From positions 1 through 64,000 of the forward strand of contig SCNS01000007.1 in assembly GCA_005503215.1 (NCBI GenBank): a stretch of DNA of 64,000 bases. The letters run 5' to 3'. How positions within the stretch are numbered: position 1 is the stretch's first letter; each line of letters opens with the position of its first letter. Shown in pieces: positions 39,963 through 46,954 of the stretch. The notes below the pieces were generated by a model, which did not search any database, was not told the origin of the DNA, and worked only from the letters and a program-made list of their open reading frames with translations. The position numbers were made by a program, and so were the translations under genes. The DNA is from Sphingomonadaceae bacterium 3R27C6. Its GTDB lineage: Bacteria > Pseudomonadota > Alphaproteobacteria > Sphingomonadales > Sphingomonadaceae.

Positions 39963-42900
39963 ATGAACTTCAAGAATATCTCGGCCTGGTCCATCCGGAA
40001 CCCGATCCCGCCGCTCGTCATGTTCTTCGGCCTGACGGTCGCGGGGATCGTCTCCTTCCTCATGATGGGGGTCCAAAGCGATCCCGACATCGATTTTCCG
40101 GGCGCGATCGTCATCATCGCGCAGCCGGGCGCCGCACCCACCGAACTCGAAACGCAGGTCACCCAGCGCGTCGAAGCGGCGGTGCGCACGATCGAGGGGA
40201 TCGACGAGCTCAACTCGACCGTCACCGAGGGCCAGTCGCAGACCTTCGTCCAGTTCGCGATCGGGACGCCGATCGACCGGGCGGTCACCGATATCCGCGA
40301 CAAGATCACCCAGATAAGGAGCAACCTGCCGAACGGCATCCTCGAACCGCAGGTCATCCGCCTGTCGACCTCGGGCAATACGCTGGCTTATTGGTCGGCT
40401 TCGGCCACCGACATGACGCTCGAGGAATTGAGCTGGTATGTCGATAATGTCGTCGCCAAGCGGCTGATTGCCGTCCCCGGCATGGGCGACGCCTATCGAC
40501 GGGGCGGCGTGAGCCGCGAAATCCGCGTCATCCTCAACCCCGAACGCATGCGCGCCTATGGCCTCACCGCCGCCGCGGTGAACACCCAGCTCGTCCAGCT
40601 CAACGTCAACGCCGCGGGCGGCCGGATGGAGGTCGCTGGATCGGAACAGGCGGTGCGCATCCTCGGCAATGCCAGTAGCGCGAACGCGCTCGGCGAAACC
40701 CTGATCTCGGTCGGCACCAACCGCACCGTGCGCCTCGCGGACATCGCCGAGGTCAAGGACCTCTACGCCGAGCAGCGCTCGGTCTCGAAGCAGGACGGAC
40801 GGCAGGTGCTGACCTTCGGGTTCGAGCGCGCGAAGGGCGCCTCCGACGTCACCGTCTATGACGCGGCGGTCGAGGAGTTGCGCAAGCTCGAGAAGGAAAA
40901 CCCCAAGATCAAGTTCACCGAGCTGTTCAGCGATATCGAATATACCAAGGGCCAATATCATTCGGCGATCAACGCGATGGTCGAGGGCGCGATCCTCGCG
41001 GTCATCGTCGTCTTCCTGTTCCTGCGCGACTGGCGCGCGACCCTTATCTCGGCGCTCGCAATCCCGCTCTCGGCGGTCCCGACCTTCCTCTTCATGGACC
41101 TGATGGGCTTCTCGCTCAACATGATGACCCTGCTCGCGCTCAGCCTTGTCGCCGGCGTCCTCGTCGACGACGCGATCGTCGAGATCGAGAATATCGTCCG
41201 CCACATGCGGATGGGCAAATCCGCTTACCAGGCCTCGATCGACGCCGCCGACGAGATTGGCCTGGCCGTGCTCGCGACCACCATGACGATCGTCGCGGTC
41301 TTCCTGCCCGTCGGGCTGATGCCGGGGGTCGCCGGACAATATTTCAAGAATTTCGGGCTGACCGTCGTCGCGGCGGTGCTGATGAGCCTCGCGGTCGCGC
41401 GCATGATCACGCCGATGCTCGCCGCTTATTTTCTCTCCGCGCAGGGTCCGCAGAAGCATGGCGAAGGCCCGCTGATCGACACCTATATGCGCGTGCTGCG
41501 CTGGAGCCTCGATGCCAGGGCCGCCGATGCGGCCCGCGCCCGAGGCGATCGCTGGAAATGGCTCGCCTACATCAAGGATCACCGGCTCTGGGTCGTCGGT
41601 ATCGGGGTACTCGCGCTCTTCGCGACCATCTTCAGCTTCTCGCTGCTCCCGATGACCTTCCAGCCGTCGATCGATTCCGACACGAGCCGCGTCGCAATCC
41701 AGCTCGCTCCGGGTGCAACGCTCGAACAAACCGAGGCAGTGGCCGACGAGGTGACCGATCTCATGAAGCGCGACCCGCTCGTCGAATCCGCCTTGTCGCG
41801 GATCGATGTCGGCACGGCGACGGTCTATCTGAAATTGCGCAAGGACCGCGAACTCACCTCGACCGAGTTCGAAAAGGACCGCGCGCCGCGGCTGGCTGCG
41901 GTTCCCGATGCGCGCATCAACTTCCAGTCGCAGCATGGCGGCGGTGGCGGCAGCAGCCGCGACATCTCGATCACACTCGGCAGCGACGACCCGAAGAAGC
42001 TTGAAGATGTCGGCAACCGGCTGCTTGCCGAAATGGCCAAGGTGAAGGAAATCCGCTCGCCGCGCGTCGAGGGCAATCTTCAGCGCCCCGAGATCGTCAT
42101 TCGCCCGCGCTTTGCGCTCGCCGCGCAGCTCGGGGTGACGACACAGGCCCTCAGCCAGTCGATCCGCGTCGCGACGCTTGGTGAGATTGACCAGAACAGC
42201 GCGAAATTCTCGCTATCCGATCGGCAAATCCCGGTTCGCGTCGCGCTCGCGGAAACCGCGCGCGAGCGGCTCGATACGCTCCGCAATATGCCGGTCCCGA
42301 CCCGCAACGGCGGAACGGTGCCGCTCTCGGTCGTCGCTGAGATCGGCTTTGGCGCCGGCCCGACCCAGATCAATCGCACCAATCAGGTGCGCCAGCTCAC
42401 CATCGGGGCCGACCTCGCCCCGGGTCTGGTGACGGGTCAGGCGATGGAAAAAGTCGAGGCGCTGCCCGCGCTCAAGCAGCTTCCCGCCGGCGTCACGCGG
42501 CTCGTGCTCGGCAGCGCCAAATGGCAGGCCGAGATGCTGCGTAACTTCGCAATCGCGGTGGTGTCGGGCATCTTCCTCGTGCTCGCCGTTCTGATCCTGC
42601 TCTATCGCAAGATCATCCCGCCCTTCGTCAACATGGGTTCGCTGCTGCTCGCCCCGCTCGGCGGTGCGATCGCGTTGCTCTTGACCGGCTATCCGCTGTC
42701 GCTCCCCGTCTTCATCGGGGTGCTGATGCTGCTCGGTATCGTCGGCAAGAACAGCATTCTGCTCGTCGATTTTGCGATCGAGGAAATGGCGTCCGGCGTG
42801 CCGCGCGACGAGGCGATCGTCGACGCGGGGCACAAGCGCGCGCAGCCGATCCTGATGACCACGGTCGCGATGGTCGCGGGCATGATCCCGACCGCGCTGT

Positions 42901-43142
42901 CGCTCACCGGCGACGGTGCATGGCGCGCGCCGATGGCGGTCACGGTGATCGGCGGTCTCATCCTTTCGACGATGCTGACGCTGCTGATCGTACCGGCGTC
43001 CTTCAGCCTTGCGGCGGGCTTCGAGCGCCGGATGGCCCCGCGCCTGCGCCGCTGGTTCACGACCGGCGGCGCGCACGCCGACCCATCGCCTGCGGGCGTC
43101 ACCGACATCGGCGCGGGGCAAAGCCCGGCGGCCGATCGATAG
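39963..43142 (+). CDS. RND efflux permease, HAE (hydrophobe/amphiphile) type
   Basis: A 1059-aa RND pump. Unlike the two CzcA proteins, helix 4 reads GVLVDDAIVEIEN (about 396-408), the Asp-Asp pair of drug-type pumps such as AcrB. It opens MNFKNISAWSIRNPIPPLVM and ends in a polar tail. No adaptor or outer-membrane gene lies beside it, so it must borrow partners or act with the neighbouring czc components. It starts 44 bases after the P-type ATPase, and its stop is followed within 13 bases by an SRPBCC gene. Confidence 0.92.
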   Translation: MNFKNISAWSIRNPIPPLVMFFGLTVAGIVSFLMMGVQSDPDIDFPGAIVIIAQPGAAPTELETQVTQRVEAAVRTIEGIDELNSTVTEGQSQTFVQFAIGTPIDRAVTDIRDKITQIRSNLPNGILEPQVIRLSTSGNTLAYWSASATDMTLEELSWYVDNVVAKRLIAVPGMGDAYRRGGVSREIRVILNPERMRAYGLTAAAVNTQLVQLNVNAAGGRMEVAGSEQAVRILGNASSANALGETLISVGTNRTVRLADIAEVKDLYAEQRSVSKQDGRQVLTFGFERAKGASDVTVYDAAVEELRKLEKENPKIKFTELFSDIEYTKGQYHSAINAMVEGAILAVIVVFLFLRDWRATLISALAIPLSAVPTFLFMDLMGFSLNMMTLLALSLVAGVLVDDAIVEIENIVRHMRMGKSAYQASIDAADEIGLAVLATTMTIVAVFLPVGLMPGVAGQYFKNFGLTVVAAVLMSLAVARMITPMLAAYFLSAQGPQKHGEGPLIDTYMRVLRWSLDARAADAARARGDRWKWLAYIKDHRLWVVGIGVLALFATIFSFSLLPMTFQPSIDSDTSRVAIQLAPGATLEQTEAVADEVTDLMKRDPLVESALSRIDVGTATVYLKLRKDRELTSTEFEKDRAPRLAAVPDARINFQSQHGGGGGSSRDISITLGSDDPKKLEDVGNRLLAEMAKVKEIRSPRVEGNLQRPEIVIRPRFALAAQLGVTTQALSQSIRVATLGEIDQNSAKFSLSDRQIPVRVALAETARERLDTLRNMPVPTRNGGTVPLSVVAEIGFGAGPTQINRTNQVRQLTIGADLAPGLVTGQAMEKVEALPALKQLPAGVTRLVLGSAKWQAEMLRNFAIAVVSGIFLVLAVLILLYRKIIPPFVNMGSLLLAPLGGAIALLLTGYPLSLPVFIGVLMLLGIVGKNSILLVDFAIEEMASGVPRDEAIVDAGHKRAQPILMTTVAMVAGMIPTALSLTGDGAWRAPMAVTVIGGLILSTMLTLLIVPASFSLAAGFERRMAPRLRRWFTTGGAHADPSPAGVTDIGAGQSPAADR

Positions 43143-43155
43143 AGGAGTGAAGTTG

Positions 43156-43641
43156 ATGGAGTTCGAGCGGGAGCATGACCTCCCCTATAGTCCGGAACAG
43201 ATATGGGCGGTCCTCGGCGATTTCGAGAACCACCGGATCTGGAATCCCTATGTCCGGATCGAGCGGCTTGCCGAGGACCCGATCGCGATCCGCTATTCGA
43301 TGCGAATGGATCCCAACAAGCCCAAGTTTCTCGAAGTCTCCGCGACGGTCCTTTCCGCGCGCTCCGGCGAGGAACTGATTCTCGACGTAAAGCCGAGCTT
43401 CATCCTCCAGTTCGAGGAGAGCTATATCCTGACCCGGACGCCGGAAGGGACCAAATTCCTCCATCGCTATCGCTGCCGCGGACCTTTTGCCTGGCTCCGG
43501 CTTCCCGGCATCCAGACGAGCTTTCAAAGGATGCTCGCATCGATCGACGGCATCCTGCTCAGCTACCTCAAGTCCAAGTACAGCAAGCCGCAATCGCCGC
43601 CGCGGCGGCCCAAGTCGAAGTTCAAAGGTGGTCGGCGATGA
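43156..43641 (+). CDS. SRPBCC (START-like) family protein
   Basis: A 161-aa protein of the SRPBCC superfamily: FEREHDLPYSPEQIWAVLGD, then NHRIWNPYVRIERL, and a C-terminal helix ending in a basic tail (PPRRPKSKFKGGRR). ATG 43156 is preceded by GAGGAG; GTG 43147 and TTG 43153 are in frame. The stop overlaps dsbB (ATGA), so it is coupled to the Dsb pair. It is distantly related to the protein at 36726-37196. The ligand is unknown. Confidence 0.78.
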   Translation: MEFEREHDLPYSPEQIWAVLGDFENHRIWNPYVRIERLAEDPIAIRYSMRMDPNKPKFLEVSATVLSARSGEELILDVKPSFILQFEESYILTRTPEGTKFLHRYRCRGPFAWLRLPGIQTSFQRMLASIDGILLSYLKSKYSKPQSPPRRPKSKFKGGRR

Positions 43642-44072
43642 CGAGCTTTCCGATGCTCGCGCCGCACAAATGGCGTCCGCTCGGCGCGGCCTGGGCAATT
43701 GCCCTCCTGTCGAGCCTAGCTGTCCTCTTCGTCGGTGAGGTCATGGGCCAGGCGCCGTGCGATCTCTGCTGGTTCCAGCGCGCTTTCATGTTTCCGCTCG
43801 CGATCATTCTCGGCATCGCGGCGTTCATGTCGGACCGCGCCGTCGTTCCTTATGGGCTGGCGCTGGCTTTCGGCGGCGGTCTCGTCGCTTTCTATCACAG
43901 CCTGCTCTACGTCGGCGTCATTCCGGCCCAGATCGTCCCCTGTACCGGCGGCCCGTCATGCTCGGGAGAGAGCATGGCAATCGGAGGCGTGCCGCTGCCC
44001 CTCCTGTCGCTGGCCGCGTTTGCGCTCATCCTTATCCTCTTGCTCAACTTCCAAAGGAGACTGAAATCATGA
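43638..44072 (+). CDS. dsbB: Disulfide bond formation protein DsbB family
   Basis: Inner-membrane quinone-linked oxidant of DsbA-type proteins, 144 aa with four membrane segments. The first Cys pair is in APCDLCWFQR (Cys41, Cys44) and the second in CTGGPSC (Cys102, Cys108), so both redox pairs are present. ATG 43638 overlaps the SRPBCC stop, and its own stop overlaps the dsbA-like start. It probably serves the DsbA-like protein encoded next. Confidence 0.93.
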   Translation: MTSFPMLAPHKWRPLGAAWAIALLSSLAVLFVGEVMGQAPCDLCWFQRAFMFPLAIILGIAAFMSDRAVVPYGLALAFGGGLVAFYHSLLYVGVIPAQIVPCTGGPSCSGESMAIGGVPLPLLSLAAFALILILLLNFQRRLKS

Positions 44073-44713
44073 ACAGACGTATCGGTGTCGTTGCCACGCT
44101 TGTCCTCTCGGCACTCGCCTTCACCGGCGGCGCGATGCTCTACAGCGGAACCGCCGAGGGCGAACCCACGAAGAAGGTCGTGGCGGGGCCGGTCGACAGC
44201 CTCATTCGTCCGCACTCTCCAATCATCGGTCCAAAGAATGCGCCGGTGACCATCGTCGAATTCTTCGACCCCTCGTGCGAGGCCTGCCGCGCCTTCTATC
44301 CGACGGTGAAGGGCATCGTCGCCAAATATCCCAAGGATGTGCGTCTCGTGATGCGCTACCTGCCGCTCCATCCCGGCTCGGCCGAGGCGATCGTGATCCT
44401 CGAAGCCGCGCGCGTGCAGGGCAAGCTCCAGCCCGTAACGGCGGCGCTGCTCGAGGCGCAGCCCGACTGGCACGACGGCAAGATGGACGGTGCCTGGGCC
44501 GCGGCCGAGAAGGCCGGCCTCAATGTCGCGAAGGCGCGCGCGATGCCGACCACCGATGCAATGGCCTGGATGGAGCAGGACATTGCCGACGCGCGTGCGG
44601 TCGGCGTCAAGGGCACCCCGACCTTCTTCGTCAATGGCGAGATGCTCGTCCAGCCGAGCCCCGAACAGGTCGAGGCCAAGGTTCAGGCCGCGGTCGCGGC
44701 GATGGGGCAATGA
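44069..44713 (+). CDS. DsbA-family periplasmic thiol:disulfide oxidoreductase
   Basis: A 214-aa exported thioredoxin-fold protein. An N-terminal hydrophobic signal or anchor (VVATLVLSALAFTGGAMLY) precedes a DsbA domain with the active site FFDPSCEACRAFYP (Cys70, Cys73) and the cis-Pro loop GVKGTPTFFVNGE. ATG 44069 overlaps the dsbB stop. Sequence features suggest the DsbA/DsbG thioredoxin_4 group rather than a classic DsbA. It probably oxidises or repairs envelope proteins under metal stress. Confidence 0.92.
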   Translation: MNRRIGVVATLVLSALAFTGGAMLYSGTAEGEPTKKVVAGPVDSLIRPHSPIIGPKNAPVTIVEFFDPSCEACRAFYPTVKGIVAKYPKDVRLVMRYLPLHPGSAEAIVILEAARVQGKLQPVTAALLEAQPDWHDGKMDGAWAAAEKAGLNVAKARAMPTTDAMAWMEQDIADARAVGVKGTPTFFVNGEMLVQPSPEQVEAKVQAAVAAMGQ

Positions 44714-44875
44714 GCCGGAGCGGGGTGTCCCTTGACGGGGTAGCGAGCCGCTCCAGCATCTCGTCCTGCCGCAGCACTGGCCCGAGTGATCCACCGGCTC
44801 GTGTTCGGGTGCGATATTCACAGTGCGTTCAATGACGAAGGGGGAGTTTGCAGGTTCGTAAAAGGAGAGACAGAC

Positions 44876-45181
44876 ATGCGAAAATTTGTGCAGTTCGCGG
44901 CGGCGCTGCTCGCATTTGCGATCCCGGGCACCGCAATGGCTCAACATCATGGTGATCGTGGCGGCTGGAGTGGCAGCCATGATGCTCCGCGCGGACATGA
45001 CCGCGATTACCGGCCCATTCGGCACAGCGCCCCCACTTATGGCCACGACCGGGGCTATCGTTCCTACGATCCCTATTATCGCGGCAACGCTCATCGGTTC
45101 GAGCGGCGCGATCAATACGAACGGCGCTACCAGAAGAGGCGACAGCATCATCATCACCGGGGCCGTCACTGGCGAGGCTAG
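44876..45181 (+). CDS. Exported His/Arg/Tyr-rich small protein
   Basis: A 101-aa protein with a signal peptide (FVQFAAALLAFAIPGTAMAQ) and a low-complexity mature part rich in His, Arg, Tyr and Gly (SYDPYYRGNAHRFERRDQYE, then RRQHHHHRGRHWRG). It is highly basic. AAAGGAGAGA precedes ATG 44876. It resembles other sphingomonad proteins of the YXXD-rich, RcnB-like type in composition, but I see no definite domain. Envelope metal binding is a guess. Confidence 0.65.
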   Translation: MRKFVQFAAALLAFAIPGTAMAQHHGDRGGWSGSHDAPRGHDRDYRPIRHSAPTYGHDRGYRSYDPYYRGNAHRFERRDQYERRYQKRRQHHHHRGRHWRG

Positions 45182-45436
45182 GCGCGGCGAATGCCGTCTC
45201 CGCGTCAGGTAGAGCGACCTCTCTGATCGACAACAACCTTGCCTTGGTGCGCAAAGCCAGGGAGGGCATCGTCGGCGACGATAGCAGAGCCGCTTCAAAG
45301 GCCGGCGTAAGGCTGCGCCAACAAGCAGGCCGTGCTGACCTTCGAGCCGTTTGCCAGCGCAGGGCCGTTCATACGCGGTCACAGTTTCATGGATATCATT
45401 CGGGTAACCGGATTGGAGCCGCATCGCCCGCCGGGG
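45182..45436. other. Intergenic junction between metal island and TonB/amidohydrolase region
   Basis: 255 bases between two convergent genes. No gene, tRNA, integrase remnant or long repeat was recognised. It marks the change from metal and stress functions to nutrient-uptake functions and so is the most likely right boundary of the accessory island, though no attachment-site repeat could be identified by eye. Confidence 0.35.
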
Positions 45437-46927
45437 CTACCGCTCACGGATCACGAGTTCGGTCCCGGCATAGCGCTCCGGGCGAACATGCTCGATCCGC
45501 TGCGTCCGGCGGCTCGCCCTGTTCATGAAGGTGACTTCGACGGTCACCGGCGTCATGGAGGCGAGGCCGAAGTGGACCGGCTGGGTGCCTTGCGAATTAT
45601 AGCCTTCGCCGGTCGAGACCAGACGCGTCGCGACGATCTGGCCGGCGGCGTCGTAGAGCCGGACTTCGGCGCCCATGCGAGTGAAACGCCCCGCCTTGTC
45701 GAGGACGCGCACCGAAAGGCCGCGCCGCGCCGCCTGCTTGCCCGGATCGTTATGGAAGAGGAAATGGCCGCCGGTCGCGGTGTATCCGCGTGTCACCGAG
45801 AGATCGAGCGCGCCGTCGCGGTCATAGTCGATCCACTGGATGCCATGATCGGCGACGTTGAGCGCGGAGCCGGCGGGCAGGATGTTTTCGAAGCCCTTGC
45901 CGCCGAGGTTGCGGTAGAGGCGGTTCGCGGGCTGCTGCGCGCCCGACTTGCCGGTGTAGGCGGCGACGAAGAGATCGAGCCAGCCGTCATTGTCGAAATC
46001 GCCCCAAGCGGCGCCGACGGCATGATTATCCTCCGCGAGACCGAGCTGCGGCGCGACATTCTCGAAGTTGCCGTCGCCCTTGTTGCGGTAGAGGCTGTTG
46101 ACGCCGTAGCTCGCGACGAACAAGTCGAGTTCGCCGTCATTGTCAAAGTCGCCAACCGCGCAGCCGACGCTGCCATCTTCGGCCAGACGTCCGGGGCGGT
46201 CCATACCGAGCGCGGGAGCGACGTCGACGAAGCGCCCGCCGTCGTTGCGCCACAACGCGTCGGTTGCGCCGGCCTGGTTGGCAAGGAAGAGATCGAGATC
46301 GCCATCGCGGTCGTAATCGAACCAGCAGGCACCCACGGTCGGCCGCGCGTCGTCGCCTGCCTGTTCGGCGTCGACGCGCACGAAACGGCCCGCGTCCTGA
46401 CGGAACAGCGCGTTCGGACCCGAGCGGTTCGAGGCGAAGAGATCGAGGTCGCCGTCATTGTCGAAATCGACCCAGCTCGATTGGCGCGCCGAGCGGCCGG
46501 GAGCGACGGGGGTGAGGTCTTGGCGGACGAAGCGGCGGCCGCTCTCATTGCGGAACAGAAGGTTGGCTTCGGTTGCCTTGGTGGCGCCGGCATAGAGATC
46601 GAACCAACCATCGCCGTCATAGTCGCCCCATGACAGACCGCGCATCTCGGCGCCGGAGACGGGAAGGCCCATGGCGGCACCGATGTTGGTGAGGGTTCCG
46701 CGATCGTTGCGGTAGAGGCGAATCTCGCCAGTCTTGATCGACACGGCGAGGTCGAGGTCGCCATCGCGGTCGAAATCTGCCCAGCTGTTGGAGAGCGAGC
46801 CGGGAATGGCGAAATCGGCGGTCTGGACGGGTGTGAAGGCGGGACCGGCCGTCCCGGCCGTCCCGCCGCCGGCAATGCCGGTCGACAGGACGGCCCAGGA
46901 CAGGATCCGCATCAGTTCATCGCGCAT
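45437..46927 (-). CDS. CRTAC1-like FG-GAP/ASPIC (UnbV) repeat protein, exported
   Basis: A 496-aa protein with an N-terminal signal region (MRILSWAVLSTGIAGGG). Seven calcium-loop repeats can be counted, from DFDRDGDLDLAV, DYDGDGWFDLY and DFDNDGDLDLF through to DYDRDGALDLS. This fits a seven-bladed FG-GAP beta-propeller. The last about 100 residues (LSVRVLDKAGRFTRMGAEVR onward) are the ASPIC/UnbV domain. It follows the TonB receptor by 27 bases in the same operon. A secreted or surface ligand-binding partner of the receptor is the natural inference; no enzymatic residues are seen. Confidence 0.88.
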   Translation of the reverse strand: MRDELMRILSWAVLSTGIAGGGTAGTAGPAFTPVQTADFAIPGSLSNSWADFDRDGDLDLAVSIKTGEIRLYRNDRGTLTNIGAAMGLPVSGAEMRGLSWGDYDGDGWFDLYAGATKATEANLLFRNESGRRFVRQDLTPVAPGRSARQSSWVDFDNDGDLDLFASNRSGPNALFRQDAGRFVRVDAEQAGDDARPTVGACWFDYDRDGDLDLFLANQAGATDALWRNDGGRFVDVAPALGMDRPGRLAEDGSVGCAVGDFDNDGELDLFVASYGVNSLYRNKGDGNFENVAPQLGLAEDNHAVGAAWGDFDNDGWLDLFVAAYTGKSGAQQPANRLYRNLGGKGFENILPAGSALNVADHGIQWIDYDRDGALDLSVTRGYTATGGHFLFHNDPGKQAARRGLSVRVLDKAGRFTRMGAEVRLYDAAGQIVATRLVSTGEGYNSQGTQPVHFGLASMTPVTVEVTFMNRASRRTQRIEHVRPERYAGTELVIRER

Positions 46928-46954
46928 GATGCGGACTCCTGAGGATGGTGGGGA

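Noticed and set aside
39894..41936. Long open frame (680 codons) on the minus strand opposite the HAE pump
   Set aside because: Antisense artefact of a high-GC gene; the sense frame is a complete RND pump.
45332..46633. Open frame (433 codons) opposite the CRTAC1 gene
   Set aside because: Complement of the calcium-loop repeats; the repeated EIAIAVVIEPA-like pattern only reflects the sense-strand repeats.
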